DNA from: Aporrectodea caliginosa
Lineage: Eukaryota > Annelida > Clitellata > Crassiclitellata > Lumbricidae
Direction of reading: 5' to 3'
NCBI GenBank assembly: GCA_020284085.1
Contig: JACEVL010000108.1
Span: 413,501 to 477,500, forward strand
DNA: 64,000 nt
Shown here: one piece after another, positions 30,518 to 41,289 of the stretch
Numbering within the stretch: position 1 is the first letter of the stretch
Layout of the letters: each line of letters starts with the position of its first letter
Position numbers and translations under genes: made by a program
The notes under the pieces: generated by a model
Database searches by the model: none
Told to the model about the DNA's origin: nothing
The model's input: the letters and a program-made list of their open reading frames with translations, nothing else

Positions 30518-30582
30518 TATATATATATATATGTATATATATGTATATATGTATATATATATAAGTATATATATATATATAA
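30518..30582. repeat. (TA)n microsatellite
   Basis: TATATATATATATGTATATA type sequence. 30620-30660 is an eroded SINE tail (GTATAGCGCCACTCAGAG). 30690-31020 shows nothing identifiable. Confidence 0.85.
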
Positions 30583-31105
30583 TTGTATTTCTTAATGTAT
30601 ATAATTATCGTAATTGTAATTGAACATTTGTATAGCGCCACTCAGAGATTCAGAGAGGCCCCCAACCCAGGGCTCTAGCATAATAAAATTATAATATAAA
30701 TATATTCGTGTGACAACATAAATTATGCGGTTATCATCATCATACTTGAAATAATATCAATATTTTACTACATTAAATGAGGCATGTGGCATGTATGCGA
30801 AATCTGAATTAAAGCATCGTTCTGAGTAATTATAACGCAACTGAAGTCAATAAAACGGGTGTTAATAGCCTACATCAAGTGGCAGGGTAATGGAATGGAC
30901 ATAATTGTTTATAATTATAATACTCTGTTCCGCTCAATTGCCATTGCTTTCTCATTTAGCAGTAAAAATTTTCCCTGTAATTATCTTGCCATTTAATCAT
31001 GTATTACATAGCCTATAGCCATTATTTTGATATTTTAGGGAATGGAGGAGTGTGATGGGAGACAAACGAAGAGGAACATCGCACCGGGAGGGGTATTGGA
31101 ATATA

Positions 31106-32010
31106 TAATGAGGGCACTCGATAGTCTAGTGGTTAGCGCGATGGACTGTCAACCGAGAGGTTGGAGGTTCAAATCCAAGCCATTGTAGAATATTGGCTTT
31201 CTGCCAGTGTGATTCTCGTTACCGATAACGATAACGAAAATGTTCGTTAACGAAAATAAAATGACTTCGTTAACGATAACTATAACTATAACTAAAAAAT
31301 ATCATTAACTATAACTATAACTATAACGAAAATAACACTAACGAAAATTCATCTTTATTTTCGTTAATACAAACAATAAAAATAGGAAGTGCAATACTGA
31401 CGATTCGACATAAATGAGAACGAAAAATGCGATATTTTTATTATGCAATTTGTCAGTTACTTTAGAAACTCGTGTATTCATGAAGCTGAATGCACCCATG
31501 CTTCAAAGGTTTTCAAAGCTCTGAGCAAATTGTGAAACAGCGTGTTAATACGCACAATTTTGCTTATAGCCTTAATTATTGTAACTAAGTAGTAAATAAA
31601 ATTAACTAAAATAAAAATCCATTAACTATAACTATAACTATAACTAAAAAATAATACTAACTATAACTATAACTATAACTATAACTAAAATAAGAAACCA
31701 TTAACTATAACTGTAACTATAACTAAAATAAAATCTGTAAGGAGAATCACACTGCTTTCTGCTCTTCCTGCGCCTCTCGCCAACTCAAATCCACGTTAGT
31801 GCAGAAATATCCTTCGAGACTTCTGCTCCCATCTGTGCCCTGTAATGAGTACAACGATCGTACACTGTCTGTTGTAAGAACAGACGGTGAGGGACAGCAT
31901 TGGTCATCCGCCCTCGTATGCCGAGGCTAAGAAAATGAAGTCGCTAACATTTCATACCCATAGCTGCCTAAGGGCAAGTTTAAGGAACTGATCTTCTTTA
32001 ACATAGTTTG
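31106..32010 (+). repeat. tRNA-derived SINE interrupted by a hAT element
   Basis: Head: TAGTCTAGTGGTTAGCGCG (box A) and GGAGGTTCAAATCC (box B). The SINE resumes after 31754 with TCTTCCTGCGCCTC, CACTGTCTGTTGTAAG and TATGCCGAGGCTAAG. Confidence 0.8.
31205..31754. mobile_element. hAT MITE with ACTATA-repeat interior
   Basis: A perfect 8-bp duplication CTTTCTGC lies at 31197-31204 and 31755-31762. A perfect 13-bp terminal inverted repeat is CAGTGTGATTCTC / GAGAATCACACTG. Inside, TAACTATAACTATAAC arrays flank a unique middle (31330-31600) at both ends. It is 550 bp with no coding capacity. An unoccupied version of the site exists at about 26392-26420. Confidence 0.96.
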
Positions 32011-32080
32011 AATGTATATTAAGTAAATGTATATCACATTTATCAATATATAAAATCAATAAACCGTTGCTTTCAGAACC

Positions 32081-32086
<6 letters not shown>

Positions 32087-32117
<31 letters not shown>

Positions 32118-32163
32118 TAAACTTGACATAGCGCCCCTTCAAAATATCTACTCAGAGGCGCTG
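32087..32163 (-). repeat. SINE tail insertion with (CAAT)n
   Basis: TCAATCAATCAATC then ATAGCGCCCCTTCAAAATAT and TACTCAGAGGCGCTG. On the minus strand this is the common LINE/SINE tail with (ATTG)n. It is absent in the matching place of copy 1 (near 26713). Confidence 0.75.
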
Positions 32164-32859
32164 TGGAATCAAAAGCCAAATGATCCACGAGCTCTAAAAT
32201 AAATTGATTAGGCCGTACGACGTGTGGTAAGATTTGATCTAGGAAAACTCATATCTCGAGAGTGGCTGTGTTGAAGGTTGAACTTATAAGCAATTCTGCG
32301 TTGACTAAGTGCTGATAAATATATGGCATTGTTTCTTTTGACTTGGACGAAATATCGAGTGTAAAAATTAATTACCACTTCATTTACCACTTCATGTACC
32401 ACTTCATCTATTAATGGAGCGATCGCTTCATTTACCAGTAATACCATTAATTGATTTTCAATATGGCTACCATTTTCATATAGGCCTACCAAATCAGCAG
32501 TGACTCCACCACACCACTTCGTGCGGGATAATGGTTACCATGCAAAATTCCCATTGCGATTACGTCAGCTGGTATGAGTTAAACTATAATAGGCCTAATC
32601 CAGTGTAATATTCAGTTGCTACTAGTACCATACCGGTACCAATTCGTTAAGAGTGAAGGTTGTAAAGTAGATAACCATTGCTATGACCTCATCTGATGCA
32701 TAAGATGTCGTCAAACGCTAGAAACTACTGCTATTGGCATAACTCTGTATTATGCCATAGGAACGGTGAGAACTGGTCAAAATAATTAAACACCTCTTTT
32801 AAATGCGGTATAGGTTATATAAGGGAAAGAAGAATCGCGAATCTGTATTGAATCCGTGA

Positions 32860-34450
32860 CGTTACCATTGGATCGGACGCATTTATTAAGATAAATTGGA
32901 ATAAATCGCAATAAATCGCGTAATATCAAAAAATAGATGTTACCGTTTTTGGGAATTTCGTACAGAGTTGGAACTGACGAAAGGATTGTTAAAGGAACTT
33001 CGTGTTCTTTAGGCGATAATCGACGGATAACTACGTGACGTATTTGATTTTAGGATTGTTTTTCGCGGTCAATCGGCGGGAACATTTTATTTTTATATGG
33101 TGTTAATTGGATTACTTCTCGTTTGTGATTCTTCTTCTGGTTTTTAAGGAAGAAAACGAACGATTTGGACCTTGATAGGTATAAAAGAACTTGGAAATTA
33201 GACTTCAAAAGTATCATAGAAAGGAAATGTATAGAGGCGGGGCTAAGCGCCCACTAGACACATCGTCTAGTTCTAATGACAACTCCATAGACAAAACAAC
33301 TATGACGGAGACGACTCAACGATGGAAGAGGAAATGTCTTCTCCCGAGGAAATGTCTTCTCCCGATCATATCAGCCAATCTGCACCAAAATTCAAGCGAT
33401 TTCAAGATGAAGAAAATGCAGATATGGAAAACACAGGAAAAGCAGAAATTTCAGAAATTGCGGAAAGAAACGTCATTGTTAGCGATGCTCCTAGCGACAA
33501 CTTCAGTCAGTTCACTTGCGATCGTCCAGATGGCCTACAAAGAGTCGACGAGGTCATCTGAGAAATGGTCAGAAAACGAAGATATCAACGATGGACTTCC
33601 GTAAGGACCACTCAACAAACAGCTATCCAGTTGGTAAAAAAAAACAGATATAGAAAATGTCTATATCTGTTTATGTTTATTTAATAAACATAATCAAGCG
33701 AAGAACAAAATTAAACTACAATGTAACTGTGATGTACCTAAAACAAAAAGATAAAATCTCAATAATTTTGATATTGATGCAGACAATGATGTAAATAGAA
33801 ATAATTCAATTTAATGTTGCTTCAAATAATTATCGTGGCCGGAAATGCAGTTGAAACAAATGCTGCTACAAATGTTGTCACATATGTTGATTTAGAAGTA
33901 AATCGAATTGATGCAAAAATCCTGTAAATAGAAATAATTCAAATGTTGCATCTAATAATTATAGGTGCAACAAATGTTGCTGATGCAAATGTTGTTGTTA
34001 CAAATGTTGTCCCACGTGATGTTCCAGAGAATGTTTTGATGGATGGAACGGATTTTAATGCAGTTAACGTTAATTATAATTGCAATCAAAGGATGGCTTT
34101 AATCGAGGGTGATGAAGGATGTGTTCAAAATATAATTGATCGAAATTTTTATTGTTGATGTTGTCATAAACAGTGCTGCAAATATTAGGGCCAGTATTGT
34201 GAGTGACAATTGTGATGATCACGCACGTGATGTTTCGGGTGTTCAAACAAATGAAAGAACAGCAGACGTAGACCAGTCAGCGGTAAAGAGTAAACAAACT
34301 CATACACAAACCAGTAGTCTAAGCACAAACAATAGTAGTAGAGAATTCATCATACAAGAACTTTCCTTCTACCTCCAGAACCAATCATTTAGCCCGAAAT
34401 AAAGCTATTTCTCTGGAGAAAGAGAAAACAATTGATGAAATGATGACTAG
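32860..34450 (+). other. Decayed coding-like region, unidentified
   Basis: Several short frames in different phases read as protein-like, acidic and non-repetitive: 33322-33561 has a tandem EEMSSP, and 33840-34140 has repeats of N-V-V and T-N-V followed by a V-P-R-D-V stretch and an acidic end. No catalytic motif, Cys pattern or known domain is seen, and stops and frameshifts are frequent. It could be the N-terminal part of a dead transposon protein. 32880-33190 upstream is AT-rich with a TATAAAAG at 33180. Confidence 0.3.
33645..33671. repeat. Perfect small hairpin
   Basis: ACAGATATAGA and TCTATATCTGT flank a 5-nt loop AAATG. It lies between the frame fragments of the decayed region. Function unknown. 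Confidence 0.7.
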
Positions 34451-34460
34451 AACAGTTTAT

Positions 34461-34678
34461 CTCAACGGTGGTTTGGGGGTATGTTCGGTGCCTTGCATGC
34501 CGGAGAGTTGCGGGTTCGAATCCACCCCTCAACCCGCCGCGTAGGGACCCTGCGCAAAGTCCTTAACTCGCAATTGTTCCCGCGCTTCGGCGTGAAACTC
34601 CGATTCAGTGTCCGCGCTGTAGTCGGGGAGCGCCTCTGCGCAGAAATCTTGAAGAGAGTACTATAGATTCGTGCAGTG

Positions 34679-34681
<3 letters not shown>
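34461..34681 (+). repeat. tRNA-derived SINE with good box B
   Basis: Box-A-like TGGTTTGGGGGTATG, then GGGTTCGAATCC (perfect box B) 44 bp on, followed by a GC-rich body with GCGCCTCTGCGCAGAAATC and ending at the TA repeat. No CCA-end pairing for a tRNA gene is evident. A related sequence with GCGGTTCGCTTCCC may be at 39100-39290. Confidence 0.65.

Positions 34682-34718
<37 letters not shown>
34682..34718. repeat. (TA)n microsatellite, left of LTR
   Basis: An uninterrupted TA run ending at the solo LTR. It resumes at 35031. Confidence 0.9.
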
Positions 34719-34722
<4 letters not shown>

Positions 34723-35030
34723 GCGTCTCTATTGTCGGATGGTCTAGACTTAACGCTAGCTAATACAACTCAACACTGTGTATAGAACGTCTACCTTTAT
34801 TCATGATCATGCACTACGATACAGCTTACGCAATGCTAGGTGAGCAGCAGCACACTCTCGTATATTCAACCGGTCGCTAACTCAGCTCCGCAAACACACT
34901 GGTTTTATACCCCCGGCAAGATAACCCCTTGCCTGCACACACCACTCAGGCTATCAACTCTGCTTGCCAACCGCTGTCACTGCACACACACCTAGGCTGA
35001 TACTACACCACCTACATACTACTACTAACA
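34719..35030 (-). mobile_element. Solo LTR (312 bp) inserted in a TA repeat
   Basis: On the minus strand it starts TGTTAGTAGTAG and ends GAGACGCTACA, giving TG...CA. Inside are a TATA box GGTATAAAAC (minus; 34901-34910 region) and downstream an AATAAA (34796-34801), at normal spacing for U3-R-U5. No primer-binding site, polypurine tract or internal coding region adjoins it, and no second LTR is near, so it looks like the product of LTR-LTR recombination. The TA flanks hide any target duplication. LTR elements of the Gypsy/Ty3 group often insert in TA-rich targets, but the family is not determined. Confidence 0.8.
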
Positions 35031-35054
35031 TATATATATATATATATATATATA

Positions 35055-35090
<36 letters not shown>
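35031..35090. repeat. (TA)n microsatellite, right of LTR
   Basis: A TA run interrupted once at GTATA. Then a LINE/SINE tail on the minus strand at 35135-35215 (AATTTATAAAGTGCCTCTC, CAGAGGCGCTC). Confidence 0.85.
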
Positions 35091-35093
<3 letters not shown>

Positions 35094-35219
35094 TTTAATT
35101 TTCTATCAGAAATATTACACAACACATTGTATTGTATGGTATTTAGGAATTTATAAAGTGCCTCTCTCAGTAATACCCAATCAGAGGCGCTCAAGGGTGA
35201 TACCACTTGAACCCCTCCT

Positions 35220-35565
35220 ATAACCAATAATAATAATAATGGTATACTCTCTGCACTTTAAACTTTGGCTTAAAACATATGTGCATTGTGGCTTAAAACA
35301 TAATGATATATTGTGATATTTTGCCTGAGGAGTCATACAAACTAGGCATATAAAAAGAATGGCTACTGCTAGCACTATTACAAAGAGTACTTTTCTATAA
35401 TACAAGAAGCAATAATAAAATATTTATGTCATCATGAGGTAACATGCGAAGTACATATAAGTACAGATAGCATTCTAGGTATTTAAAACTTGGTGATTTA
35501 TTATATTTATTATTTAAACTCTAAAGATGATCACGACAAAAAAATTAAAAAATGGAACCAATGTG
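35220..35565. other. No identifiable content
   Basis: AT-rich unique-looking sequence with a short AATAAT run at 35226. No convincing frame or repeat. Confidence 0.5.
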
Positions 35566-35629
35566 TAAAGTCATCATCATTGTCAGTAGTAGTGAAAGTA
35601 CAGTAATGGTACTTTCACAACTACTATTG

Positions 35630-36180
35630 TCATCATCGTCGTCGTCACCATCATCATCAACAACAACCTCCTGTGTGCACAGGGATCAATGGTTCACTGT
35701 CTAGACTTTCCAGAAGGCGTAGATAGACCTCTATTTGCATTTTATTTCCAGTGTTTAGCGACATCTTATTGCTGCCATGACAGCCATGCCGTTGACCCAT
35801 TATACAGGAAATGATACTTTTCAAGGAAAAGATGGTGAAATTGGATTCTCTCGCTTGCTTACAGTGTACAACCCAGTCACATTTGCTTACTTTCAACTTA
35901 TCATTATGTTCTTTCTAAAAATTAATTATGTTCCAAATTACGTTTCTGGTTTATAAATAGTATTTGTACATCGCAAGAAAAAGGTATCGTAGACTTCAAG
36001 GCTCCTCACAATACAAGATGGCGTCAAACACTGTGCGGTTAGAAACCTTAAAAACTTTGTCAACAGGCGCCATATAATCTCGAGTGGCTTCACTATTATG
36101 CCATGCGATCGGTGAGAAATATTTAAAATAATAAAAGAAATATTATTTTTACCCTACAAGTGAAGGCTGAAGAGCGGTTG
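35630..36180 (+). repeat. Family C repeat with (CATC)n start
   Basis: It starts in a CATC/CGTC microsatellite, then TGGTTCACTGTCTAGAC, AAGGCGTAGATAG, TATTTGCAT, AGTGTTTAGCGACATCTTAT, CACATTTGCTTACTTTCAAC, and GTAGACTTCAAGGCTCC...GATGGCGTCAAACACTGTG. Copies are at 50690-51600, 60235-60780 and, partial, 42860-43010. Confidence 0.75.
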
Positions 36181-36879
36181 TGTGTTACAGGGAATATATC
36201 AAATAATTACACACCTCTTTTAATAGAGATACTCGCTGTATAAGTATAAGCGGAAGCGCAGTTCTGTAGTGTTGGCATCTGGTCCAGGAGCCCTTAAGTA
36301 AGGGAAGAGATATTGAGGAAAAGAAACAAGAGTAGCAGACAAATGCAGCAACATCATCGTAAATTGTTTTTGTGTATATAAAACCCAATAACGTTATATC
36401 CTACCCCCAGTTTCCCTATCGTGATTTTCTGGTTCGGTAGCCGGCCGACGGCACGCTTATCTTGTACCCCATACATCATGTATTCGAATCCTCATTTTCT
36501 TTTATGAAGGACTTTTTTGAAACATCATTCTAAAAACATCTCTGAAATAATGTATTTAATTAATTCCTTTGTTGTTACTCTTTGTCATTAAGACCTACAT
36601 GTATGAGAAAAATATTATATACTGCAAAATTCCGAATGGCACGCGACGGTATGTTTTAAAATGTACTAGTGGCATTTTGGTACGCACCTTAAAAAGATCC
36701 GCAATCCCTGGAATACATCAACCATTATGTGCTCTGAGATGAAAAGAAGAGGAGCCCAGAAACCACCAAAGAGACTGTTGAGGATACTCATCTTGGTCGT
36801 ACAGGGTACAATAATCTTTCAACATCCCACTCGACAATGTAATGGCAAAGACCAACAACGCATCTGATGCAATGAGCGC

Positions 36880-37045
36880 CGCCACTCCCGCTGTAAACAG
36901 CCTCCAACACGGATCTTAACATACTCAAGAGTAAAGCATTTAGCCTCAGAACCGGTTTCAAGTATAGCTGCGACAACACATTTCGGAGATTCGGAACCAT
37001 CTGTCGATCATATGCATACAGGAAACCTGGCTCATGCCTAGCAAC
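36880..37045 (+). pseudogene. LINE endonuclease fragment, short
   Basis: It aligns with 43490-43660, where the frame reads as an AP-endonuclease. CCACTCCCGCTGT, CCAACACGGATCT, CCTCAGAACC and GGAAACCTGGCTCATG are shared. It is broken by the SINE at 37049 and its frame is shifted. A minus-strand frame here is not meaningful. Confidence 0.6.
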
Positions 37046-37048
37046 AGT

Positions 37049-37257
37049 CGGGGGGCCCGATAGCGCATTGGATAACACGCTGGAATGGAGAGCGAGAGGT
37101 ACCGAGTTCGAGAGTCCCGTAGGGCGGATATGCTTTGTAGGCTGCTATTAGCGCCGTTGTATTGCAGGCTGTATGTTCTGTTAGTAGTTAGGATTTAAAT
37201 TGCATAACATGTAAATGTACAGCACAGTGCGTTTGTCAGGCGCTTAATAAAGAAAAG

Positions 37258-37300
<43 letters not shown>
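37049..37300 (+). repeat. tRNA-derived SINE with (ATT)n tail
   Basis: Box A GATAGCGCATTGGATAAC, box B GAGTTCGAGAGTCCC, then GCGGATATGCTTTGTAGGC, TGTTCTGTTAGTAGTTA, GCATAACATGTAAATG, GCGCTTAATAAAGAAAAG and (ATT)n at 37259-37300. It matches 51971-52234 closely. Confidence 0.92.
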
Positions 37301-37302
<2 letters not shown>

Positions 37303-37510
37303 TTTCTGAGGCTTCGTCAGCAACTCCACTGGAAATCCAATGGCGCAGAAGTGCATTTGGACAGTCCTTCATGACGTCAACGACCCTGGCAGCTATAGAT
37401 CTAAGATGCTGTTAAACGCCTTAAAACTAAATTTTGTTGTATATACTTAAACACCTTTAAATCGTTATCAACTGACGCTATATGGTCTACATATTGGTAG
37501 CGCAATGTTG

Positions 37511-37608
37511 AAAAAATGAGATATAGAGCTGTATTATGCCAAAAACTAATCTTTGTCGGCGGCAACGGCCTATGTTGTCATAAGCTGCCGTTAAACTGTG
37601 GACACACA
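37511..37608 (+). repeat. S unit with target duplication and paralogous empty site
   Basis: Flanked by CGCAATGTTG on both sides (37501-37510 and 37609-37618). The duplicated segment at 44339-44348 has a single CGCAATGTTG and no unit. The first 15 bp (AAAAAATGAGATATA) are extra compared with other copies. Confidence 0.92.
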
Positions 37609-38194
37609 CGCAATGTTGACAACGTTCTATTAGCCAGAAGATGTCGCCAAATGCTACAATTTATGTTATGATACGTAACACACCTTTGAATTGCTTGTTT
37701 AAAACTCTATATAAGAGAATGTCATTCAATTGATCAAGCAGTGGCTTGAAATTTAGTTGTTGTTAGAGATCGAAGTTAACCAGAGCTTTAAAAAAGAAAC
37801 AAGATGAGTCACAGATTAAGAAACTGCTCGCATTTCTGGTGTAGCCGCAAGAGCTTCTGGTTTATGCACGATGTGCTTATATAGCAATTATACAGTACAA
37901 TACAACTGTATTTTGATATTGCCATACTTCCAAAGCTCAGAAGTGCACACAAAACCATACAACAGAACATCGATGGCGTTGAGCAATTGTGAGTGTAGGA
38001 CTTGCTGGAGTGCGCAATGGAAACAAAAGCGTATGTCGCCTTAGAAACTTGTGCCCTCATCTTCTTCAGCAGCGCCATTGCGAATTTCTGTATTTTGTCA
38101 TACGAACGGTTAGAACCGTTCAAAAATAATTCCACGCCTCTTTTAAATGTGACTTTCGCTCTATAAGTAAAAGCAGAAATGTGTTCTGTTGTAT

Positions 38195-38940
38195 AGCTTC
38201 ACTAGCAGTTTTTACCCGGCGTTCGCCCGGGTTTTCCTCAGAGCCCGTTTATTTGAATTTAACGACATCTTCGTCAGCGCCCGTGAATTTGAATTTAACG
38301 ATGTGCAAATTGTTCGTGTGTCCCTCTGGCGAATTTACGCGCTGGCTTGAAATTGTTTAACTGCCACTCTACGCAATATATACTCCTGCATAGCTAGATT
38401 TCAATGGCATTGAAACAGACTATGACCACATCGAAACTTAAAATGTGCAAATATCGGAATTTAAAGTAAATTTTGAGGTGAAATAAAGTTGGGTTGAGAT
38501 CTATAGAAATTCAAATGAAAACGTTCGTTAAAAATTTCGTATCGCTAAAGTATTGCATTGAAATTCTGCCGTGGGCGTAACCATTTCTGATTTGAAATTA
38601 ATGGTCATCGTGATTGGTTGCGAATCAGAGCGTTGACCTAGATGCTCGGCGTGTCGTAAGATTGCATATTTAGCCGCGTGACGTGGACAAATGGCCATAC
38701 TATTATAAGATAGCCTCGTCGAAAAAGTTGTAAATTTAAAATGTCCATATATCGGCGTTTAAATAAAATCGCGAGCTGAAAATAGTCGCGTTGATCATGA
38801 CGTGGCGTAATAATGTTTGGTAAAATTTTGTAAATCGCTAAAGCGTTCCGTTTCGGAGCCTTTAGATGACGGACAAACAAACATACAAACAAACAAACGG
38901 AAGGAAAACGTAAACAGACTAAGACTTATAATATAGATAT
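38195..38940 (+). repeat. Interspersed repeat ending in GACAAACAAACA-type and TATAATATAGAT
   Basis: It starts CACTAGCAG, then TTTACCCGGCGTTCGCCCGGG (a short hairpin), has repeated TTTGAATTTAACGA, and ends CGGACAAACAAACATAC...GACTTATAATATAGAT. This form of end is common in eroded non-LTR or Penelope-like 3' ends, but I cannot assign the family. A minus-strand frame inside it is not supported. Confidence 0.4.
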
Positions 38941-38942
38941 CC

Positions 38943-39370
38943 TAGTCTCAGATTATTGATCTTCCTATAGAGTGGTGCAAAATGAAGGCAGCGCTCGGAG
39001 GACAAGCGAAATCTCCGTCAATGCCCGTGTCGAAGGACAGGACCAAGGTCGTCACGGTCCGTCCATTTTAGTGTCACTATATCATGCGCCTTTGTGAAAG
39101 AGAGAATTCGGATCGCGGTTCGCTTCCCGATGTTGGCTTATTAAAGAGATTAAAATCTCGGGCTAGTACCGTCCGTGCATGAGGACCTTAAACGTCGAGG
39201 CGTCCATTCAAACTGGCGAGCGGTGGTGAAGGATCTCACCCGATCAATTCATTGAAAAATGAGCAGGGTCGAGGCCATAATTATACGGTCGCTATAGAAA
39301 ACCGTGAACATTTCCATTTATATATCCTTGTCGCAGATGAATTGATCTTCCTAGAGTGGTGCAAAATGAA
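38943..39370 (+). repeat. Repeated GC-richer modules and possible SINE
   Basis: TTGATCTTCCTATAGAGTGG with GCAAAATGAA occurs at 38957 and again at 39340, and a relative lies at 47080. Between them, GCGGTTCGCTTCCCGATG could be a box B, followed by CGTGCATGAGGACCTTAAAC-like SINE sequence at 39170. Confidence 0.35.
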
Positions 39371-39479
39371 AACCTGTTAAATACATAAACCAGAAAAGGA
39401 GCTAAATCATCTAAAATGTTAACCATGACAAATGGGGGAAGAGGGTCGAGTTCACACGATTTTATTGTTTGATGTATAT

Positions 39480-39980
39480 TTATTACCATCAGGCATCAGC
39501 TCAATGCATGGAGAAAGGAGGAGGGAGACGATAATCATCTTTGTTTCGACACAGTTTCATAAACAGCAACTGGCCAACCATTGATAAGCTGGAAGAAATA
39601 TTTGTTTCAAGTTTTGTTAGTTTATAGACAACCTTAACCCTCAGGCTACCGAGGTTTTTTTGTAACACTGGCTACCAAGGGGGGGGGGTGGTTACCATCC
39701 CCCTGGATTTCGTGTATGGTTTCACATATCATAACTTGTAATAGAGCATTGGATTCAGCATTCATTTCTGCACAGAATGGTATATAAAATTGCATAACTG
39801 TACACTGTTGCGGTTTGTCAACCGGATTGTTTCAATAAAGAATATTATTATTATTATTAATTGCGATCTGCTTAGACACCTTTAAATCGCTTATAAACGA
39901 CATTATATAAATTAAATATTTTCGTTTAATTGCCAGTTTTGTTTCATTTTGGTATCATAACAAAAGCACGATGAGAACTG
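39480..39980. repeat. R(-), possible piggyBac end, M module
   Basis: R module in minus orientation at 39488-39570. TTAACCCTCAGGCTACC at 39634 resembles the left ends at 6898 and 54277, but no matching right end is found. A short ATT run lies at 39845, then M with TAGACACCTTTAAATCG at 39869. Confidence 0.4.
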
Positions 39981-39999
39981 TTCAAAATTGGCAACGGCC

Positions 40000-40345
40000 T
40001 TTTGTAATCATAAAATGTTCAACACCGGAAACGTCTAATGCGTCTTATAAATAGCATCATGCAGATGCGATTTAAAGGTGTCCAAGTAGATTGTAAAATT
40101 TAACAATATCAACCAGCATGTAGCAACGTCCCTTGCCATCAAATCTTGCTGCATTAAAGACACTTAAAGAATTTATTCTGACGATTGAACGGAATGTTGA
40201 TCACTTGGGCATTTTGCTAGGTCAGTAGGGCCTAGATGTTTAACGGCGCTGTTACAACAAAAGATTATTAACGGCGCCCTCCTCCTTTATCCAGATTTGG
40301 ATTGCCACTAACGGAATACGGTAAGTGGTGGAGTCTGAAGATGTC
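40000..40345 (+). repeat. S'-M-P-R composite repeat copy
   Basis: GATTTAAAGGTGTCCAAGTA, AACCAGCATGTAGCAACGTC, GATTGAACGGAATGTTGATC, then R to 40345. Almost the same as 52370-52680. Confidence 0.75.
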
Positions 40346-40459
40346 AGTTTTCGATGGGAATCCGTTGGTTGCATCTACGTGTGTGCGTGGGCCCGCCACT
40401 GGTGACTCTTCCAGCTAACTGTTCATTGCTTGTTTACTGGTGTAATATTTCCGTTCGCA

Positions 40460-40545
40460 GTGACATCTACATCAAATAGGTCAGCGCCTGAGTTTGGCAC
40501 TCTTGAAGATGCGCTATATAAATTCTCGGAATGAATGAATGAATG
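40460..40545 (+). repeat. SINE tail with (GAAT)n
   Basis: GCGCTATATAAATTCTCGGA followed by ATGAATGAATG. Same end as 24298 and 58362. Confidence 0.7.
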
Positions 40546-40811
40546 CTAGATGATTGGTTAGACCTATTTCTTTAGAATCATTTAACACATTGCCAAGCGA
40601 CGCTATATAATTATAAACATGGGCCACAGTCAGCCAAATGGTTACAGAACTCTCTTTAGACACCTTTGAAACGGAGAACCAGTCGCTATATAAATTTGAG
40701 TCATAGCGGCCAATTGTCTTTGTTAATCTTGCGTCAGCGGCCGATGTTGCAATGAGATGTCATTAAACTGATGACTATTAATAAACGCCAATTGGTTATA
40801 ATTATTTATGA

Positions 40812-41045
40812 CTCAGTATTGTCAAAATAACGACCAGGTAGTAACTCGATATGGTGCCTGACAGTGTCAGTTGTCAGCGACAAGCACCAAAGTGTCACTA
40901 CACCTAATGACCTAGAGCCCTTGAGACCACGTTCTACTCTAATCTAAAGATTGTTTGTTCTCCTTAGCCGGGGTTGAGTCGGTAGCGCTCCTGAGTAGAT
41001 AATCTTGAAGTGGCGCAATTTAGATCTCCGAAATGACATGATATT
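40812..41045 (+). repeat. SINE family F with LINE-like tail
   Basis: ATATGGTGCCTGACAGTGTC, GTCAGCGACAAGCACC, a middle with CTACTCTAATCTAAAG, and the tail GTAGCGCTCCTGAGTAGATA, ATCTTGAAGTGGCGCAATTT. Other copies are at 58020-58310 (full) and 47500-47580 (head only). Confidence 0.7.
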
Positions 41046-41289
41046 AATTAGCCTACATACTAGAATGAAACGTTTGTGACTGACTATATAATTAATCATA
41101 GGACAAATTGTGAAGACAAAATAAAGTAAGATTCTATTTTAATCTATTCTATCCAAAATAATCATTAATTGGTTAAGATAATGCTCTTTTGGAACCATAG
41201 ATGATTGGCGATAGCTATTTCTTTAGAAACATTTAACACATTGTAAAACGACGCCATTTGTAACATGGGCTACAGCCAATATGTTATAG

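Larger units (their letters stand above)
31025..32845 (+). repeat. Direct duplication, copy 2
   Basis: Partner of 26085-27340, lengthened by a hAT insertion (31205-31754) and an extra SINE tail (32087-32163). The flanks of both insertions match the uninterrupted copy 1, so both came after the duplication. Confidence 0.85.
35960..38180 (+). repeat. Second direct duplication, copy 1
   Basis: It aligns with 42855-44905. Shared in order: GTAGACTTCAA...AAACACTGTG, T modules, a LINE endonuclease fragment, TGGAAATCCAATGGCGCAGA, M module, CAATGTTGACAACGT, GCCGCAAGAGCTTCTGGT and GAACATCGATGGCG. This copy carries a SINE (37049-37300) and an S unit (37511-37608) that copy 2 lacks. Confidence 0.88.

Noticed and set aside
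34461..34535. A true tRNA gene with perfect box B
   Set aside because: No convincing acceptor or anticodon stem; a GC-rich SINE body continues directly.
39634..39720. Third piggyBac element
   Set aside because: The left end (TTAACCCTCAGGCTACC) is suggestive, but no inverted right end with TTAA could be found.
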